Assembly (NCBI RefSeq): GCF_001468085.1
Contig: NZ_LNZB01000051.1
Coordinates: 182,583-246,582 of the forward strand
Length of the DNA: 64,000 nt
Reading direction: 5' to 3'
Source: Legionella waltersii
GTDB taxonomy: Bacteria; Pseudomonadota; Gammaproteobacteria; Legionellales; Legionellaceae
Positions 1 to 9,317 of the stretch are shown here, one piece after another. Made by a program: the position numbers and the translations under genes. The notes beneath the pieces were generated by a model. The model worked only from the letters and a program-made list of their open reading frames with translations. It was not told the DNA's origin and made no database searches. Each line of letters starts with the position of its first letter. Positions within the stretch are counted from its first letter, which is position 1.

Positions 1-50
1 ACCTCGGTTTTGTACAGTACAAACCGAGCCACGACCGTAAGGGAGTGGAT
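1..50. repeat. GAGCCGCGACCGT-family palindromic repeat, partial
   Basis: A short palindrome around CGGTTTTGTACAGTACAAACCG runs into the core GAGCCACGACCGTAAGGGAGTGGA. The same core, in either orientation, recurs near 4340, 18945, 33900, 41380 and 61740. It is non-coding and may continue to the left of the window. Confidence 0.6.
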
Positions 51-85
51 AATCTGATTCACAACACTTAATTTCAGCAACAAGA

Positions 86-114
86 TTGGGTGAATTGCTA
101 AAAAAGTGTATAAT
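86..114 (+). promoter_or_regulatory. sigma70-type promoter of mnmG
   Basis: TTGGGT at 86-91 and a perfect TATAAT at 109-114 are separated by 17 bases, close to the sigma70 consensus. The predicted transcript would start near 121, about 20 bases before the mnmG ATG at 143. This argues against the in-frame TTG at 86 as the translation start. Confidence 0.6.
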
Positions 115-142
115 CCCAGTTTTTGTTACACAAAATTTAAAC

Positions 143-2017
143 ATGAATCTTGAAAAATTGTACGATGTCATTGTAGTAGGGGGTGGACATGCTGGTACTG
201 AGGCTGCATTAGCGTCAGCACGTATGGGAGTTCAAACTCTTTTGCTAACTCACAATATTGACATGCTTGGTCAAATGTCATGCAACCCTGCAATTGGAGG
301 TATTGGGAAAGGGCATTTGGTTAAAGAAATTGATGCATTGGATGGCATCATGGCAAAAGCCGCAGACCAAGCGGGCATTCAATTTCGGATCTTAAATGCA
401 TCCAAAGGCCCGGCCGTTAGAGCAACTAGAGCTCAAGCCGATAGAGTTCTTTATCGCCAAGCAATACGCTCCCAATTACAAGCCCAACCCAATCTAACTC
501 TATTCCAGCAAGCCGTTGATGATTTGTTCATTGAGAATGGTCGAGTCACCGGTGTAGTCACCCAAATGGGTATAACCCTAAAAGCGAAAGCAGTGGTTTT
601 GACCGTTGGTACCTTTTTGGGTGGAAAAATTCATGTCGGCATGAGTCAATATGCTGGAGGCCGAGCAGGCGATCCACCATCAATTGCTTTAGCAAACAGT
701 TTACGTGATCTTGATCTGCCCGTTGGACGTTTAAAAACAGGTACTCCACCACGCATAGACAGAAGAACGATTGATTTTAGCCAAATGACTGTCCAACCAG
801 GGGATACTCCCCTGCCGGTATTTTCTTACTTAGGTACTGCTGAAGATCATCCAGAACAAGTTCCATGCCATATTACGCATACCACAGAAAGGACTCATGA
901 AATTATTCGTAATAATTTGGACAAATCTCCTATGTACGCCGGCATCATTGAAGGAGTTGGTCCAAGGTATTGTCCTTCGATTGAAGACAAGATTGTCCGC
1001 TTTGCTGATAAAAATTCTCATCAAATATTTGTAGAGCCTGAAGGACTCACTACTGAGGAAATCTATCCTAATGGCATTTCAACCAGCCTACCCTTTGATG
1101 TGCAGGTACAATTCGTTCGTAGTATTAAAGGCTTTGAAAACGCGCACATTACTCGACCTGGCTATGCCATTGAATACGATTATTTTGATCCTCGTGGTTT
1201 AACTACTTTTTTACAAACTAAACCCATACCTAATTTGTTTTTTGCAGGTCAAATCAATGGAACAACTGGTTATGAAGAGGCGGCTGCACAAGGCATCATT
1301 GCTGGAATGAATGCGGCTTTACAAGTTCAAGACAAAGAACTGTGGTGCCCACGACGTGATGAGGCCTACATTGGAGTTCTTATTGATGATTTAATTACTT
1401 GTGGCACACAGGAACCCTATCGAATGTTTACCTCCAGAGCGGAATATAGACTCTTATTACGCGAAGACAACGCCGATCTCCGCCTAACAGAAAAGGGGCG
1501 CGAACTCGGTCTAGTGGGAGATAGACGCTGGGAAGCCTTTTCTTTCAAGCGTGAAGCCATCAAGTCGACTCAGAACTTATTGCAAAATACTTGGGTTAGA
1601 GTAAGCCATAATGATGTGTTTAGTGATTTATTAGAAAACCCTATGCAACATGACTGCAGAGCCGCAGAATTCCTAAAGCGCCCAGAAATCAATTATCAGC
1701 ACTTATTACTTGTTGAAGAATTAAATCTACCTAGTTTAGCTTTGGATGTCATGGAACAAGTCGAAATTCAAAGTAAATACGCTGGATATATTGAAAGACA
1801 ACAACAAGAAATTGATAAATTACGTAAATACGAAAACACGGCTTTACCAGATTCGCTGGATTACTCACAAGTCATTGGTCTGTCCAGTGAGGTGGTGCAA
1901 AAGTTAAATCGAATTAAGCCTACAAGTATTGCACAAGCTGGAAGGATATCGGGGGTCACACCCGCCGCATTATCCCTGTTATTAGTTCATCTAAAGAAAA
2001 ATCGGGACTATGCTTGA
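143..2017 (+). CDS. mnmG: tRNA uridine-5-carboxymethylaminomethyl modification enzyme MnmG (GidA)
   Basis: MnmG is the FAD-dependent partner of MnmE; together they build the cmnm5 group on the wobble uridine of several tRNAs in the cytoplasm. The product is 624 residues, the usual length. The N-terminus has the FAD dinucleotide fold (GGGHAG, about residues 13-18), followed by the CNPAIGG segment and the GidA signature [17 protein letters not shown]. An upstream in-frame TTG at 86 would add 19 residues, but it lies in the promoter, so the ATG at 143 is chosen. The 3' end overlaps rsmG by 8 bases, the classical gidA-gidB pair. Confidence 0.97.
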   Translation: MNLEKLYDVIVVGGGHAGTEAALASARMGVQTLLLTHNIDMLGQMSCNPAIGGIGKGHLVKEIDALDGIMAKAADQAGIQFRILNASKGPAVRATRAQADRVLYRQAIRSQLQAQPNLTLFQQAVDDLFIENGRVTGVVTQMGITLKAKAVVLTVGTFLGGKIHVGMSQYAGGRAGDPPSIALANSLRDLDLPVGRLKTGTPPRIDRRTIDFSQMTVQPGDTPLPVFSYLGTAEDHPEQVPCHITHTTERTHEIIRNNLDKSPMYAGIIEGVGPRYCPSIEDKIVRFADKNSHQIFVEPEGLTTEEIYPNGISTSLPFDVQVQFVRSIKGFENAHITRPGYAIEYDYFDPRGLTTFLQTKPIPNLFFAGQINGTTGYEEAAAQGIIAGMNAALQVQDKELWCPRRDEAYIGVLIDDLITCGTQEPYRMFTSRAEYRLLLREDNADLRLTEKGRELGLVGDRRWEAFSFKREAIKSTQNLLQNTWVRVSHNDVFSDLLENPMQHDCRAAEFLKRPEINYQHLLLVEELNLPSLALDVMEQVEIQSKYAGYIERQQQEIDKLRKYENTALPDSLDYSQVIGLSSEVVQKLNRIKPTSIAQAGRISGVTPAALSLLLVHLKKNRDYA

Positions 2018-2639
2018 ACACGATATACAACTTCTAAGTCAAATTGAAGACGGTGTAAATTCATTGCATTTAAGCTCAATCAGCGAGACTTTATTGCAAT
2101 ACTTACAACTCCTTCATAAGTGGAATGATGCCTATAATCTAACCGCCATTCGCCACATGTCTGAAATGATCAATAAGCACCTAATGGATAGCTTAGCTAT
2201 TTTACCCTGGATAAAAGGAAAACGAATCATCGATGTCGGAACTGGTGCAGGTTTGCCAGGGATCCCTCTTGCCATAGCTAAGCCAGATTTGCAATTTGTA
2301 CTCCTTGATAGCAATGGTAAAAAAACTCGTTTTCTTCTTGAAGTCAAAAGACAGCTTCATCTAAATAACGTTGAAATTGTACAAAATCGAGTCGAAAACT
2401 ACCAACCTGGGCTAGGTTTTGATACAGTATTAAGCAGAGCATTTAGCAGTCTTGAACAAATGACGGTTTGGACACAACACCTTATTGCTCCTAAAGGGAT
2501 ATGGCTTGCGATGAAAGGCAAGGTCCCAACAGACGAATTAAGCAGCATTAAATACCCTTTTAAAGTAGAGGAATATACGGTCAAAGGCATCGCTGGTGAG
2601 CGCTGCTGTGTCCTGATTGATAACAAGAACAAGGAATAA
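2010..2639 (+). CDS. rsmG: 16S rRNA (guanine-527 N7)-methyltransferase RsmG (GidB)
   Basis: RsmG methylates N7 of G527 in 16S rRNA using S-adenosylmethionine; its loss gives low-level streptomycin resistance in other bacteria. The product has 209 residues, typical of the family. The SAM-binding loop [11 protein letters not shown] lies near residue 74, preceded by the GidB segment [11 protein letters not shown]. It overlaps the end of mnmG by 8 bases and ends two bases before parA, so the four genes mnmG-rsmG-parA-parB are probably one transcript. Confidence 0.96.
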   Translation: MLEHDIQLLSQIEDGVNSLHLSSISETLLQYLQLLHKWNDAYNLTAIRHMSEMINKHLMDSLAILPWIKGKRIIDVGTGAGLPGIPLAIAKPDLQFVLLDSNGKKTRFLLEVKRQLHLNNVEIVQNRVENYQPGLGFDTVLSRAFSSLEQMTVWTQHLIAPKGIWLAMKGKVPTDELSSIKYPFKVEEYTVKGIAGERCCVLIDNKNKE

Positions 2640-2641
2640 TT

Positions 2642-3412
2642 ATGGCGAAAGTCATAGCCATTGCCAACCAAAAAGGTGGAGTAGGTAAAACAACTACAGC
2701 CATCAATTTATCCGCATCACTCGCTGCTAGTAAACAACAAGTGCTGTTGATTGATCTCGACCCTCAAGGCAATGCCACAATGGGTAGTGGGGTCAATAAG
2801 AACGAATTGGTTCATACGACCAATGATGTACTATTGCATGATGCCCTTGCAGAGCAAGCATGCCTTTCTACATCTTGTGGTTATGATTTACTGCCCGGAA
2901 ATCAGGATTTAACGGTTGCTGAAGTCAGTTTGATGGAGCGCAATCATAGAGAAACCTTTTTGTACAAGGCACTGCAACCTATTCAAAGAAACTATGATTA
3001 TATTATTATCGATTGCCCTCCTGCTTTAAATACGCTAACGATCAATGCTTTTGTTGCTGCGGATTCCGTTTTAATCCCGATGCAATGTGAATACTATGCA
3101 CTTGAAGGCTTAGCAGCTTTACTGTCTACCATAGATCAAGTCAAATCCACAGTAAACCCTCGATTGCATATTGAGGGAGTTCTCCGCACCATGTATGATG
3201 CTCGCAATCGCTTATGCGCAGAAGTCTCAAAGCAATTATTGGAACATTTTCCATCTAAAGTATATAGAACTGTAGTTCCTCGTAATGTTCGATTGGCAGA
3301 AGCACCAAGCCATGGATTATCGGCACTGCAATACGATAAAAGTTCTCAAGGAGCAGCTGCCTATATGGTTTTGGCATCTGAAGTATTAAGCAAACAAACA
3401 GTAGCAGGTTAG
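2642..3412 (+). CDS. parA: chromosome partitioning ATPase ParA (Soj)
   Basis: ParA is the deviant-Walker ATPase that positions ParB-parS complexes on the nucleoid. The 256-residue product begins with the family hallmark KGGVGKTT at residues 11-18, followed by DLDPQGN near 39-45 and DCPPAL in the middle. It has no N-terminal DNA-binding extension, which fits the chromosomal Soj type rather than plasmid type Ia ParA. It sits two bases after rsmG and 14 bases before parB. Confidence 0.95.
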   Translation: MAKVIAIANQKGGVGKTTTAINLSASLAASKQQVLLIDLDPQGNATMGSGVNKNELVHTTNDVLLHDALAEQACLSTSCGYDLLPGNQDLTVAEVSLMERNHRETFLYKALQPIQRNYDYIIIDCPPALNTLTINAFVAADSVLIPMQCEYYALEGLAALLSTIDQVKSTVNPRLHIEGVLRTMYDARNRLCAEVSKQLLEHFPSKVYRTVVPRNVRLAEAPSHGLSALQYDKSSQGAAAYMVLASEVLSKQTVAG

Positions 3413-3426
3413 ATTGGGGTTGAAAT

Positions 3427-4302
3427 ATGACAGTAAAACGCGGCGGCTTAGGACGTAATTTATCTGCCTTATTAGGCCCATCAAGTAGTAACCTATTTGT
3501 GGATAGACCTAACAATGAACAGCTGAAACTCGCTGTAACTTGCCTGCAACCAGGTAAATACCAGCCACGTGGTGAGATAGAAGAAGCCCCATTAATTGAG
3601 CTTGCAGAATCCATTAAAAAACAAGGGCTTATACAACCCATCGTGGTGCGCGAACTTGAAAGTGGACGATATGAAATAATCGCGGGAGAACGCCGTTGGA
3701 GAGCCTGTCAACTTGCTGGACTTACAGAAGTCCCTGTAATTCTCAAGCAAGTTGATGACGAAACTGCCATGGCCATGGCCTTGGTTGAAAATCTACAAAG
3801 GGAAGATTTAAATGCTATGGATCAAGCAAGAGCCATGCACCGTTTGACCACGGAATTCGCATTGACTCATCAACAAGTTGCTGATCTCTTAAGTAAATCA
3901 AGAACAGCTGTTAGTAATTTTCTACGTTTAATGTCTTTAGCAAACAGCGTGAAGAAGCTTTTGGAAAACGGTGATTTAGACATGGGGCATGCTCGTGCGC
4001 TTCTTACACTTGATGAAGAACAACAAAATCAAGTTGCACAACTGATAGTCGTAAAGTCTCTATCTGTTCGTGAAACTGAACAACTCGTAGAACGAATAAA
4101 ACAGGGTAAACCAGCTTTACATCAATCAAAACCCAACTTATCAGAGATAGATACCGTGGTTCAGCAACGAATTCAGCATCTAGGACAACAGCTAAAAACT
4201 AAAATTAGCATCAAACAGGATAATAAAGGAAAAGGATCATTAGTTATACATTATAAAACACCACAGGATTTACAGCTGATTGTCGATCAATTGATAAATT
4301 AA
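3427..4302 (+). CDS. parB: chromosome partitioning protein ParB (Spo0J)
   Basis: ParB binds parS sites near the origin and spreads as a CTP-dependent clamp. The 291-residue product has a basic N-terminus, the ParB/Srx CTPase motif GERRWRA in the first third, then a helix-turn-helix segment (LTHQQVADLLSKSRTAVSNFLRL, quoted as LTHQQVADLL plus SKSRTAVSNF) and a C-terminal dimerisation region. It follows parA by 14 bases. No clear parS-like TGTTTCACGTGAAACA site was seen in the window, so its targets lie elsewhere. Confidence 0.95.
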   Translation: MTVKRGGLGRNLSALLGPSSSNLFVDRPNNEQLKLAVTCLQPGKYQPRGEIEEAPLIELAESIKKQGLIQPIVVRELESGRYEIIAGERRWRACQLAGLTEVPVILKQVDDETAMAMALVENLQREDLNAMDQARAMHRLTTEFALTHQQVADLLSKSRTAVSNFLRLMSLANSVKKLLENGDLDMGHARALLTLDEEQQNQVAQLIVVKSLSVRETEQLVERIKQGKPALHQSKPNLSEIDTVVQQRIQHLGQQLKTKISIKQDNKGKGSLVIHYKTPQDLQLIVDQLIN

Positions 4303-4339
4303 AGTCATAACTATTCACCCTATTACTCAACATCAATCA

Positions 4340-4430
4340 GAGCCGCGACTGTAAAGGAGCGGAACTGCTTATAGTGCACATAGTTCCGCCAACTGCTCGC
4401 CTCCCTAACAGTCGCTGCTCGGATTGGTTC
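4340..4430. repeat. GAGCCGCGACCGT-family inverted repeat
   Basis: GAGCCGCGACTGTAAAGGAGCGG on the left is mirrored by CCTCCCTAACAGTCGCTGCTCGG on the right, with about 45 bases between, so the whole can fold into one imperfect hairpin. It follows parB and may end that transcript. Confidence 0.65.
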
Positions 4431-4468
4431 ATGCTAAATTATGATAGCAGCAGGCAACAACAATCGGT

Positions 4469-4534
4469 GGGGACGGACCCCACTGGGGTCCGTCCCCTAA
4501 GGTCAGTGCTGGGGTCCGTCCCCTAAGGTCAGCG
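4469..4534. repeat. REP-like GGGGACGGACCCC palindrome with a duplicated right half
   Basis: A 29-base palindrome (4469-4497) made of GGGGACGGACCCC, three central bases and the inverse complement. Its right half GGGGTCCGTCCCC with the tail TAAGGTCAG is repeated once more at about 4511-4532. The family recurs at 17826, 17945, 38049 and 52257. It resembles REP palindromes mobilised by RAYT transposases, none of which is encoded in this window. Confidence 0.75.
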
Positions 4535-4547
4535 TACGCAATAGTGC

Positions 4548-4943
4548 TTGCTTAATTATGGTGTACGGTTACTTAAACTTTTCATAGGTTATTTGGCTTT
4601 AGTTATTGTTCACATTAATCCCAGGCTTGGACTATTATTATACATATGGATAGTATTATATGAGAAAATGGTGTTAATTGAACCAACTACCCCCATAGCA
4701 ATTAGGATTCAAATTGGTAGAAACCAGTTTGAAAGTAGATTGGTAAGCCTCTCAGAAACAGAAATTGAACTCACAACGAATCATTATTTTGAAAAAGAGA
4801 CTCAAATTCATTTTCTGGCGAAATATTTTAGAGGCCTAGCTGAGATCAAAGAAATACACTTTATTAATTCAAGTTTTATCTATAAATTAGAAATCATGAA
4901 CATTCAGTTTCAACCGGGTTTATTGATTAATACCCGGTTGTGA
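4548..4943 (+). CDS. small membrane-anchored protein, possibly PilZ-like
   Basis: The reading frame gives 131 residues from a TTG. The first 45 residues are strongly hydrophobic (LLKLFIGYLALVIVHI, LLLYIWIVLY) and could form one or two membrane spans. The remaining 85 residues alternate polar and hydrophobic residues (IAIRIQIGRNQFESRLVSL..ETEIELTT) in a pattern reminiscent of a small PilZ beta-barrel, but the RxxxR c-di-GMP motif is not obvious. An internal ATG at 4668 would give only the soluble part of about 91 residues. It converges on the oxidase operon. The function is not recognised; the PilZ reading is inference. Confidence 0.45.
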   Translation: MLNYGVRLLKLFIGYLALVIVHINPRLGLLLYIWIVLYEKMVLIEPTTPIAIRIQIGRNQFESRLVSLSETEIELTTNHYFEKETQIHFLAKYFRGLAEIKEIHFINSSFIYKLEIMNIQFQPGLLINTRL

Positions 4944-4949
4944 ACTGAA
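4903..4949. terminator. long hairpin between convergent genes
   Basis: TTCAGTTTCAACCGGGT at 4903-4919 pairs with ACCCGGTTGTGAACTGAA at 4932-4949, giving a stem of about 17 pairs with a small bulge and a 12-base loop. It overlaps the stop codon of the small plus-strand gene and lies six bases beyond the ctaE stop. No T-run follows on either strand, so it may act as a bidirectional RNA 3' end rather than a classical intrinsic terminator. Confidence 0.5.
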
Positions 4950-4954
4950 ACGGA

Positions 4955-5824
4955 TTAAAGCCAGTAGACAAAGATAAAGAGGAACAACCAGACAACGTCC
5001 ACAAAGTGCCAATACCAAGCAACTCCTTCGAAAGCAAAATGGCGTTCTGGAGTAAAATGACCGCGTTTGCATCGAATTAGGATCACGATAAGCATAATGG
5101 TACCGATCGTCACATGAAGTCCATGGAATCCAGTGAGCATAAAAAATGTCGTGCCATAAATACCAGCACCTAACGTCAAATTCATTTCTGTGTAAGCTTC
5201 ATGGTATTCGTAACTTTGTAACATTAGGAACAAAATACCCAAAGCAATCGTAAGAGACATTCCAGTCAGTAATTGAGTGCGCTTTTGCAACTTTAGCGCC
5301 CAATGAGCCCATGTAATCGTCACACCAGATGTTAAGAGAATAAGCGTGTTAATCGCAGCCAACCCCCAAGCTCCCATCGCTTCATGAGCACCCGCAAAAA
5401 TTTGATTGTCTGGGTTAGTTAACAAAGGCCAGGTCGATTTAAAATCACTCCAAAGTGTATAGTGAGTGATTGGATGCATTTCCCCACCCAGTAAAGGTAT
5501 AACCCAATATCGCGCAAAAAATAAGGCTCCAAAAAAGGCACCGAAAAAGCACACCTCTGAGAAGATAAACCAACACATCCCCCATCGGAATGATTTATCC
5601 ACTTGCATGTCATACACGCCTTTACTATTTTCATAAATGACTTGTCCAAACCAACCAAACATCATGAAAATTAAAATGCATAAGCCTGTTGTAAACACGT
5701 AGGGACCGTACCAATCATGGTGTACCCACGAAGCTGCTCCCACCAAGGTAGTAGTCAGACCAATAGAGCCTACTAAAGGCCAATGACTAGGTTTAGGGAT
5801 GTAATAACTGCCTTGAGCTCCCAT
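4955..5824 (-). CDS. ctaE: cytochrome c oxidase subunit III
   Basis: Subunit III of the aa3-type terminal oxidase, an inner-membrane protein that stabilises subunit I and the proton channel. The product has 289 residues and about seven hydrophobic segments. Family segments include PSHWPLVGS near the N-terminus, WFGQVIYE, WFIFSEVCFFGAFF, the TGFHGLHVTIGT segment and the C-terminal WHFVDVVWLFLF. It is the last gene of the oxidase operon and follows ctaG by 45 bases. Start and length match the family. Confidence 0.95.
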   Translation of the reverse strand: MGAQGSYYIPKPSHWPLVGSIGLTTTLVGAASWVHHDWYGPYVFTTGLCILIFMMFGWFGQVIYENSKGVYDMQVDKSFRWGMCWFIFSEVCFFGAFFGALFFARYWVIPLLGGEMHPITHYTLWSDFKSTWPLLTNPDNQIFAGAHEAMGAWGLAAINTLILLTSGVTITWAHWALKLQKRTQLLTGMSLTIALGILFLMLQSYEYHEAYTEMNLTLGAGIYGTTFFMLTGFHGLHVTIGTIMLIVILIRCKRGHFTPERHFAFEGVAWYWHFVDVVWLFLFIFVYWL

Positions 5825-5869
5825 TGTATTCTAATCTCCTGTTACATGTATTGTTTAAGCCAAAAGTGA

Positions 5870-6412
5870 CTAATTCATTGTTCTACCCGTGACATCAAAC
5901 AGAGTATAGGACAATGTTACCGTTTTAATGTCTTTAGGCAAATCCGTATCCAGATGGAATAATAATGGCATATTCATCGCCTCATGCCCATTTAGTGTTT
6001 GCTGTGTAAAACAAAAGCACTCTGTTTTCTTTAAATATTTTGCCGCAATTCCAGGGGTAACGCTAGGGATAGCTTGAACTGTCATTGGGTGATCCGTTTT
6101 ATTTTCAGCATAAAATGCTAATTTCACTATCTTCCCGGGGTGCACTCTTATCTTATTTACCTTTGGGTAAAAAGCCCATGGAACTCCACTGTTGTTTGTT
6201 GCAATAAACTCAACCAGTATTTCTCTATCTGTTGCTATTTTTGCTTTGCTTTCATCATAATCAACGGCCTTCATGCTGGTTTTGCCATTAATTCCCAAGC
6301 TACTACAAATGCTATTATAGATTGGGACTAAAGCAAAACCAAAACCAAACATTCCTAGAACAATTAAGGCTAAAAGAACAAGTAACTTTCTCTGCTTCCT
6401 CTCTTCTACCAT
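5870..6412 (-). CDS. ctaG: cytochrome c oxidase assembly protein CtaG (Cox11)
   Basis: CtaG delivers copper to the CuB site of subunit I from the periplasmic face of the inner membrane. The 180-residue product has a single N-terminal membrane span (KLLVLLALIVLGMFGFGFALV), the conserved VPIYNSIC segment with its cysteine just after the membrane, and the copper-binding CFCF motif in the C-terminal half. Length is typical. It lies between ctaD (10 bases) and ctaE (45 bases), the standard order. Confidence 0.95.
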   Translation of the reverse strand: MVEERKQRKLLVLLALIVLGMFGFGFALVPIYNSICSSLGINGKTSMKAVDYDESKAKIATDREILVEFIATNNSGVPWAFYPKVNKIRVHPGKIVKLAFYAENKTDHPMTVQAIPSVTPGIAAKYLKKTECFCFTQQTLNGHEAMNMPLLFHLDTDLPKDIKTVTLSYTLFDVTGRTMN

Positions 6413-6422
6413 TTACAGCGCC

Positions 6423-8039
6423 TTAGTGAACATGTGGCGGAGTAGTAAATGTGTGGTAAGGAGGAGGAGAAGGTAATGTCCACTCTAAACCATGAGACCC
6501 TTCCCATACTCTAGCAGTCGCAATGTCTTTGTCAGTGCCTCTTTTTCGAATTGTTTTAATGACGTTGTATAAGAACAGCAATTGCGAAAATCCAAATATA
6601 AACGCACCAATAGAAGCCATCATATTAAAATTAGTGAATTGCAACGCGTAATCTGGAATTCGACGAGGCATACCGGCAAGCCCCAAGAAGTGCATAGGAA
6701 AGAATGTTAAATTCACTGAGAATACTGAAAGCCAGAAATGCCATTTTCCAATTTTTTCGCTGTACATATGGCCAGTCCACTTAGGAAGCCAGTAATAGGT
6801 AGCAGCCATTAACGCGAAAATAACTCCTGGTACAAGTACATAATGAAAATGAGCTACCACAAAATAGCTGTCTTGATATTGAAAATCTGCTGGAACTAGT
6901 GACAACATTAAACCCGTAAATCCACCAATCGTGAATAAAAAGACAAATGCCAAAGCAAATAACATGGGTGTTTCGAAGGTCATTGCACCTTTAAACATGG
7001 TTGCAACCCAGTTAAACACCTTAATACCAGTTGGGACTGCAATGAGCATGGTTGTGTACATAAAGAAAAGCTCAGCCCCCAAAGGCACACCGGTTGTAAA
7101 CATATGATGAACCCATACAATAAATGAAAGTAGGGCAATACTTACAGTTGCATACACCATAAAGTGGTATCCAAACAGAGGCTTACGACTAAAAGTTGGT
7201 ATGATCTCAGAGATTACTCCAAAAGCAGGTAGAACCAAGACATAAACCTCTGGATGCCCGAAAAACCAAAATATGTGTTGAAACAGTATGGGATCGCCAC
7301 CACCAGCCGCGCTAAAAAAGCTTGTGCCAAAGTGTCTATCCGCCAACATCATAGTAACAGCGCCCGCTAAAACTGGCATGATTGCAATCAATAGAAAAGC
7401 GGTAATTAACCATGTCCAAACAAAAAGAGGCATTTTCATCAGCGTCATTCCAGGCGCTCTTAAATTCAATATCGTTGCAATAATGTTAATAGACCCCATA
7501 ATGGACGAAAGACCCATCATATGCACCGAGAAGATCATAAAGTCCGTACTTGGAGGGGCAAATTTTGTAGATAGCGGCGCATACATAGTCCAACCAAAAT
7601 TTGGACCACCGCCACCATGAAACATGGTAGAAAATAATAGACAAAAGGCAAATGGCAATATCCAAAAGCTCCAGTTGTTTAATCTTGGCAAAGCCATATC
7701 AGGAGCACCTATCATCATCGGTATCTGCCAATTTGCCATTCCAGTAAATGCAGGCATAACGACACCAAACAACATCACTAAACCATGCATGGTGGTCATC
7801 TGATTAAAAAAGTTTGGATCCACAAAGCGATGCCCAGGCTGAAATAATTCGGCTCTAATCACAAGAGCCATTGCACCTGCGACAAAGAAGCTAATCATAG
7901 CAATCCATAAATACAAAGTACCAATGTCTTTATGGTTGGTTGTAAATAACCATCTTTTTATAAAACCCATAAATCCTTTACCTTGCTCTGGGCCATGATC
8001 CTCATGAGCCTCTTCTGCATGTGCTAATCCGTATTTCAT
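6423..8039 (-). CDS. ctaD: cytochrome c oxidase subunit I (aa3 type)
   Basis: Catalytic subunit of the haem-copper oxidase: it binds haem a and the haem a3-CuB centre and reduces oxygen to water. The 538-residue protein has about twelve membrane spans. Visible signatures are TTMHGLVMLFG with a haem histidine, the CuB/haem region WFFGHPEVYVLVLPAFG, VWVHHMFTTG with paired histidines, and HFHYVLVPG near the C-terminal third. The first 20 residues are soluble and rich in Glu and His. The ATG overlaps the coxB stop as ATGA. Confidence 0.97.
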   Translation of the reverse strand: MKYGLAHAEEAHEDHGPEQGKGFMGFIKRWLFTTNHKDIGTLYLWIAMISFFVAGAMALVIRAELFQPGHRFVDPNFFNQMTTMHGLVMLFGVVMPAFTGMANWQIPMMIGAPDMALPRLNNWSFWILPFAFCLLFSTMFHGGGGPNFGWTMYAPLSTKFAPPSTDFMIFSVHMMGLSSIMGSINIIATILNLRAPGMTLMKMPLFVWTWLITAFLLIAIMPVLAGAVTMMLADRHFGTSFFSAAGGGDPILFQHIFWFFGHPEVYVLVLPAFGVISEIIPTFSRKPLFGYHFMVYATVSIALLSFIVWVHHMFTTGVPLGAELFFMYTTMLIAVPTGIKVFNWVATMFKGAMTFETPMLFALAFVFLFTIGGFTGLMLSLVPADFQYQDSYFVVAHFHYVLVPGVIFALMAATYYWLPKWTGHMYSEKIGKWHFWLSVFSVNLTFFPMHFLGLAGMPRRIPDYALQFTNFNMMASIGAFIFGFSQLLFLYNVIKTIRKRGTDKDIATARVWEGSHGLEWTLPSPPPYHTFTTPPHVH

Positions 8040-9241
8040 TGAAAACCTCCAGCTTTAGCTTTATTGACCATGGTCGGTTTTGTATCGTTACCATTCCGCA
8101 CTGCCGCAACGTCTGCGGGTTGCACTATATCGTTTGTATTATTACCCCATGAATTACGCTCGTAGGTCGCTACAGCAGCAATTTCCTCATCACTTAATTG
8201 GTCTTTGTAAGCTTGCATCGCAGACCCTGTTACACCGTTAAGTATCAGTTCTATGTGTCTTGAGATTGGTTTACCCACTGCTATCGAGCTACCTTTAAGA
8301 GGGGGGAACATGGGCGGCATTCCTGTTCCATCTGACTTATGACAAGCAGCGCAAATTAACTCGTATTTTTGTTTTCCTAAAGTCATTAACTCATCTCGCG
8401 TCATTGTCTTTTGCGCTTTAGGGCTGCCTTGTGTAGTTGCGTAGCTGTCTTCTACTTGGGTTTGTTTGCTTACCCAGTCATTAAACTCATCGTCTTCAAC
8501 CGCACGCACTACAATGGGCATAAATCCGTGATTGATGCCACAAAGTTCAGCGCACTGCCCGCGGTACACACCTGGGGTATCAATTTTAGCCCATGCTTCA
8601 TACATAAACCCAGGAATAGCATCCCTTTTTACACCTATCTCAGGCACCCACCAGGAATGAATAACATCCGTAGAAGTCACTAAAAAGCGAATTTTTTTAT
8701 GCACGGGAACTACTAGAGGTTTGTCCACTTCTAATAAATACCATTGGCCTTTTTTTTCTTTATTTTCTCTTTGATCAAAAGCAGTCGACATATTACTAAA
8801 AAAGCTAATACCCTGATCAAGGTATTGATATTGCCATTTCCATTGAGATCCCACTACTTTAATCGTTACATCTGACTCCGCGCTATCATTCATACGGACT
8901 AATACTCTTGTAGCAGGGATTGCAAGTCCAACTAAAATTAAAAATGGGATTATAGTCCATACAATTTCTAGGCGTGGATTATCATGGAATTTTGCCGGGA
9001 CGTACCCTTTAGACTTCCTATGATGAATCAGCGAGTAAATCATGACCCCAAATACTACAACACCGATGACAGCACAAACTGCCATGCATACCATATGTAA
9101 GTAATACATATCCTTGCTTAAAGGAGTAACTCCTCTATACATATTCACTTGCCAGTAATCAGCTGCTGCAAGTAAAGGCTGCGTCATCGCCAGAGTAGAA
9201 AGTGTCACTATCAATTTACAGATCTTTAACCTGTTTAACAT
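8036..9241 (-). CDS. coxB: cytochrome c oxidase subunit II with fused cytochrome c domain
   Basis: Subunit II accepts electrons at the binuclear CuA site and passes them to subunit I. The 401-residue protein has a signal-like N-terminus, two membrane spans (about 40-110) and the CuA motif C230-A-E-L-C234 with H238 and M241. A C-terminal cytochrome c domain carries C296-A-A-C-H300, so this is a caa3-type subunit II. It starts the core oxidase block about 75 bases downstream of the tetrahaem cytochrome and overlaps ctaD by four bases. Confidence 0.96.
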   Translation of the reverse strand: MLNRLKICKLIVTLSTLAMTQPLLAAADYWQVNMYRGVTPLSKDMYYLHMVCMAVCAVIGVVVFGVMIYSLIHHRKSKGYVPAKFHDNPRLEIVWTIIPFLILVGLAIPATRVLVRMNDSAESDVTIKVVGSQWKWQYQYLDQGISFFSNMSTAFDQRENKEKKGQWYLLEVDKPLVVPVHKKIRFLVTSTDVIHSWWVPEIGVKRDAIPGFMYEAWAKIDTPGVYRGQCAELCGINHGFMPIVVRAVEDDEFNDWVSKQTQVEDSYATTQGSPKAQKTMTRDELMTLGKQKYELICAACHKSDGTGMPPMFPPLKGSSIAVGKPISRHIELILNGVTGSAMQAYKDQLSDEEIAAVATYERNSWGNNTNDIVQPADVAAVRNGNDTKPTMVNKAKAGGFQ

Positions 9242-9317
9242 CCCAATCCCTCATCTATTAAAATGGCCGGCTTTCCCGGCCAATATCTTAACCTTCTCAA
9301 TTATTTTAAGAATTGCT

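Noticed and set aside
86-142. Upstream TTG start for mnmG
   Set aside because: The TTG is part of the -35 element of a good promoter and the transcript would begin after it; the family start aligns with the ATG at 143.
3427-4302. A parS site or oriC near parAB
   Set aside because: No TGTTTCACGTGAAACA-like site or cluster of DnaA boxes was found by eye in this window.
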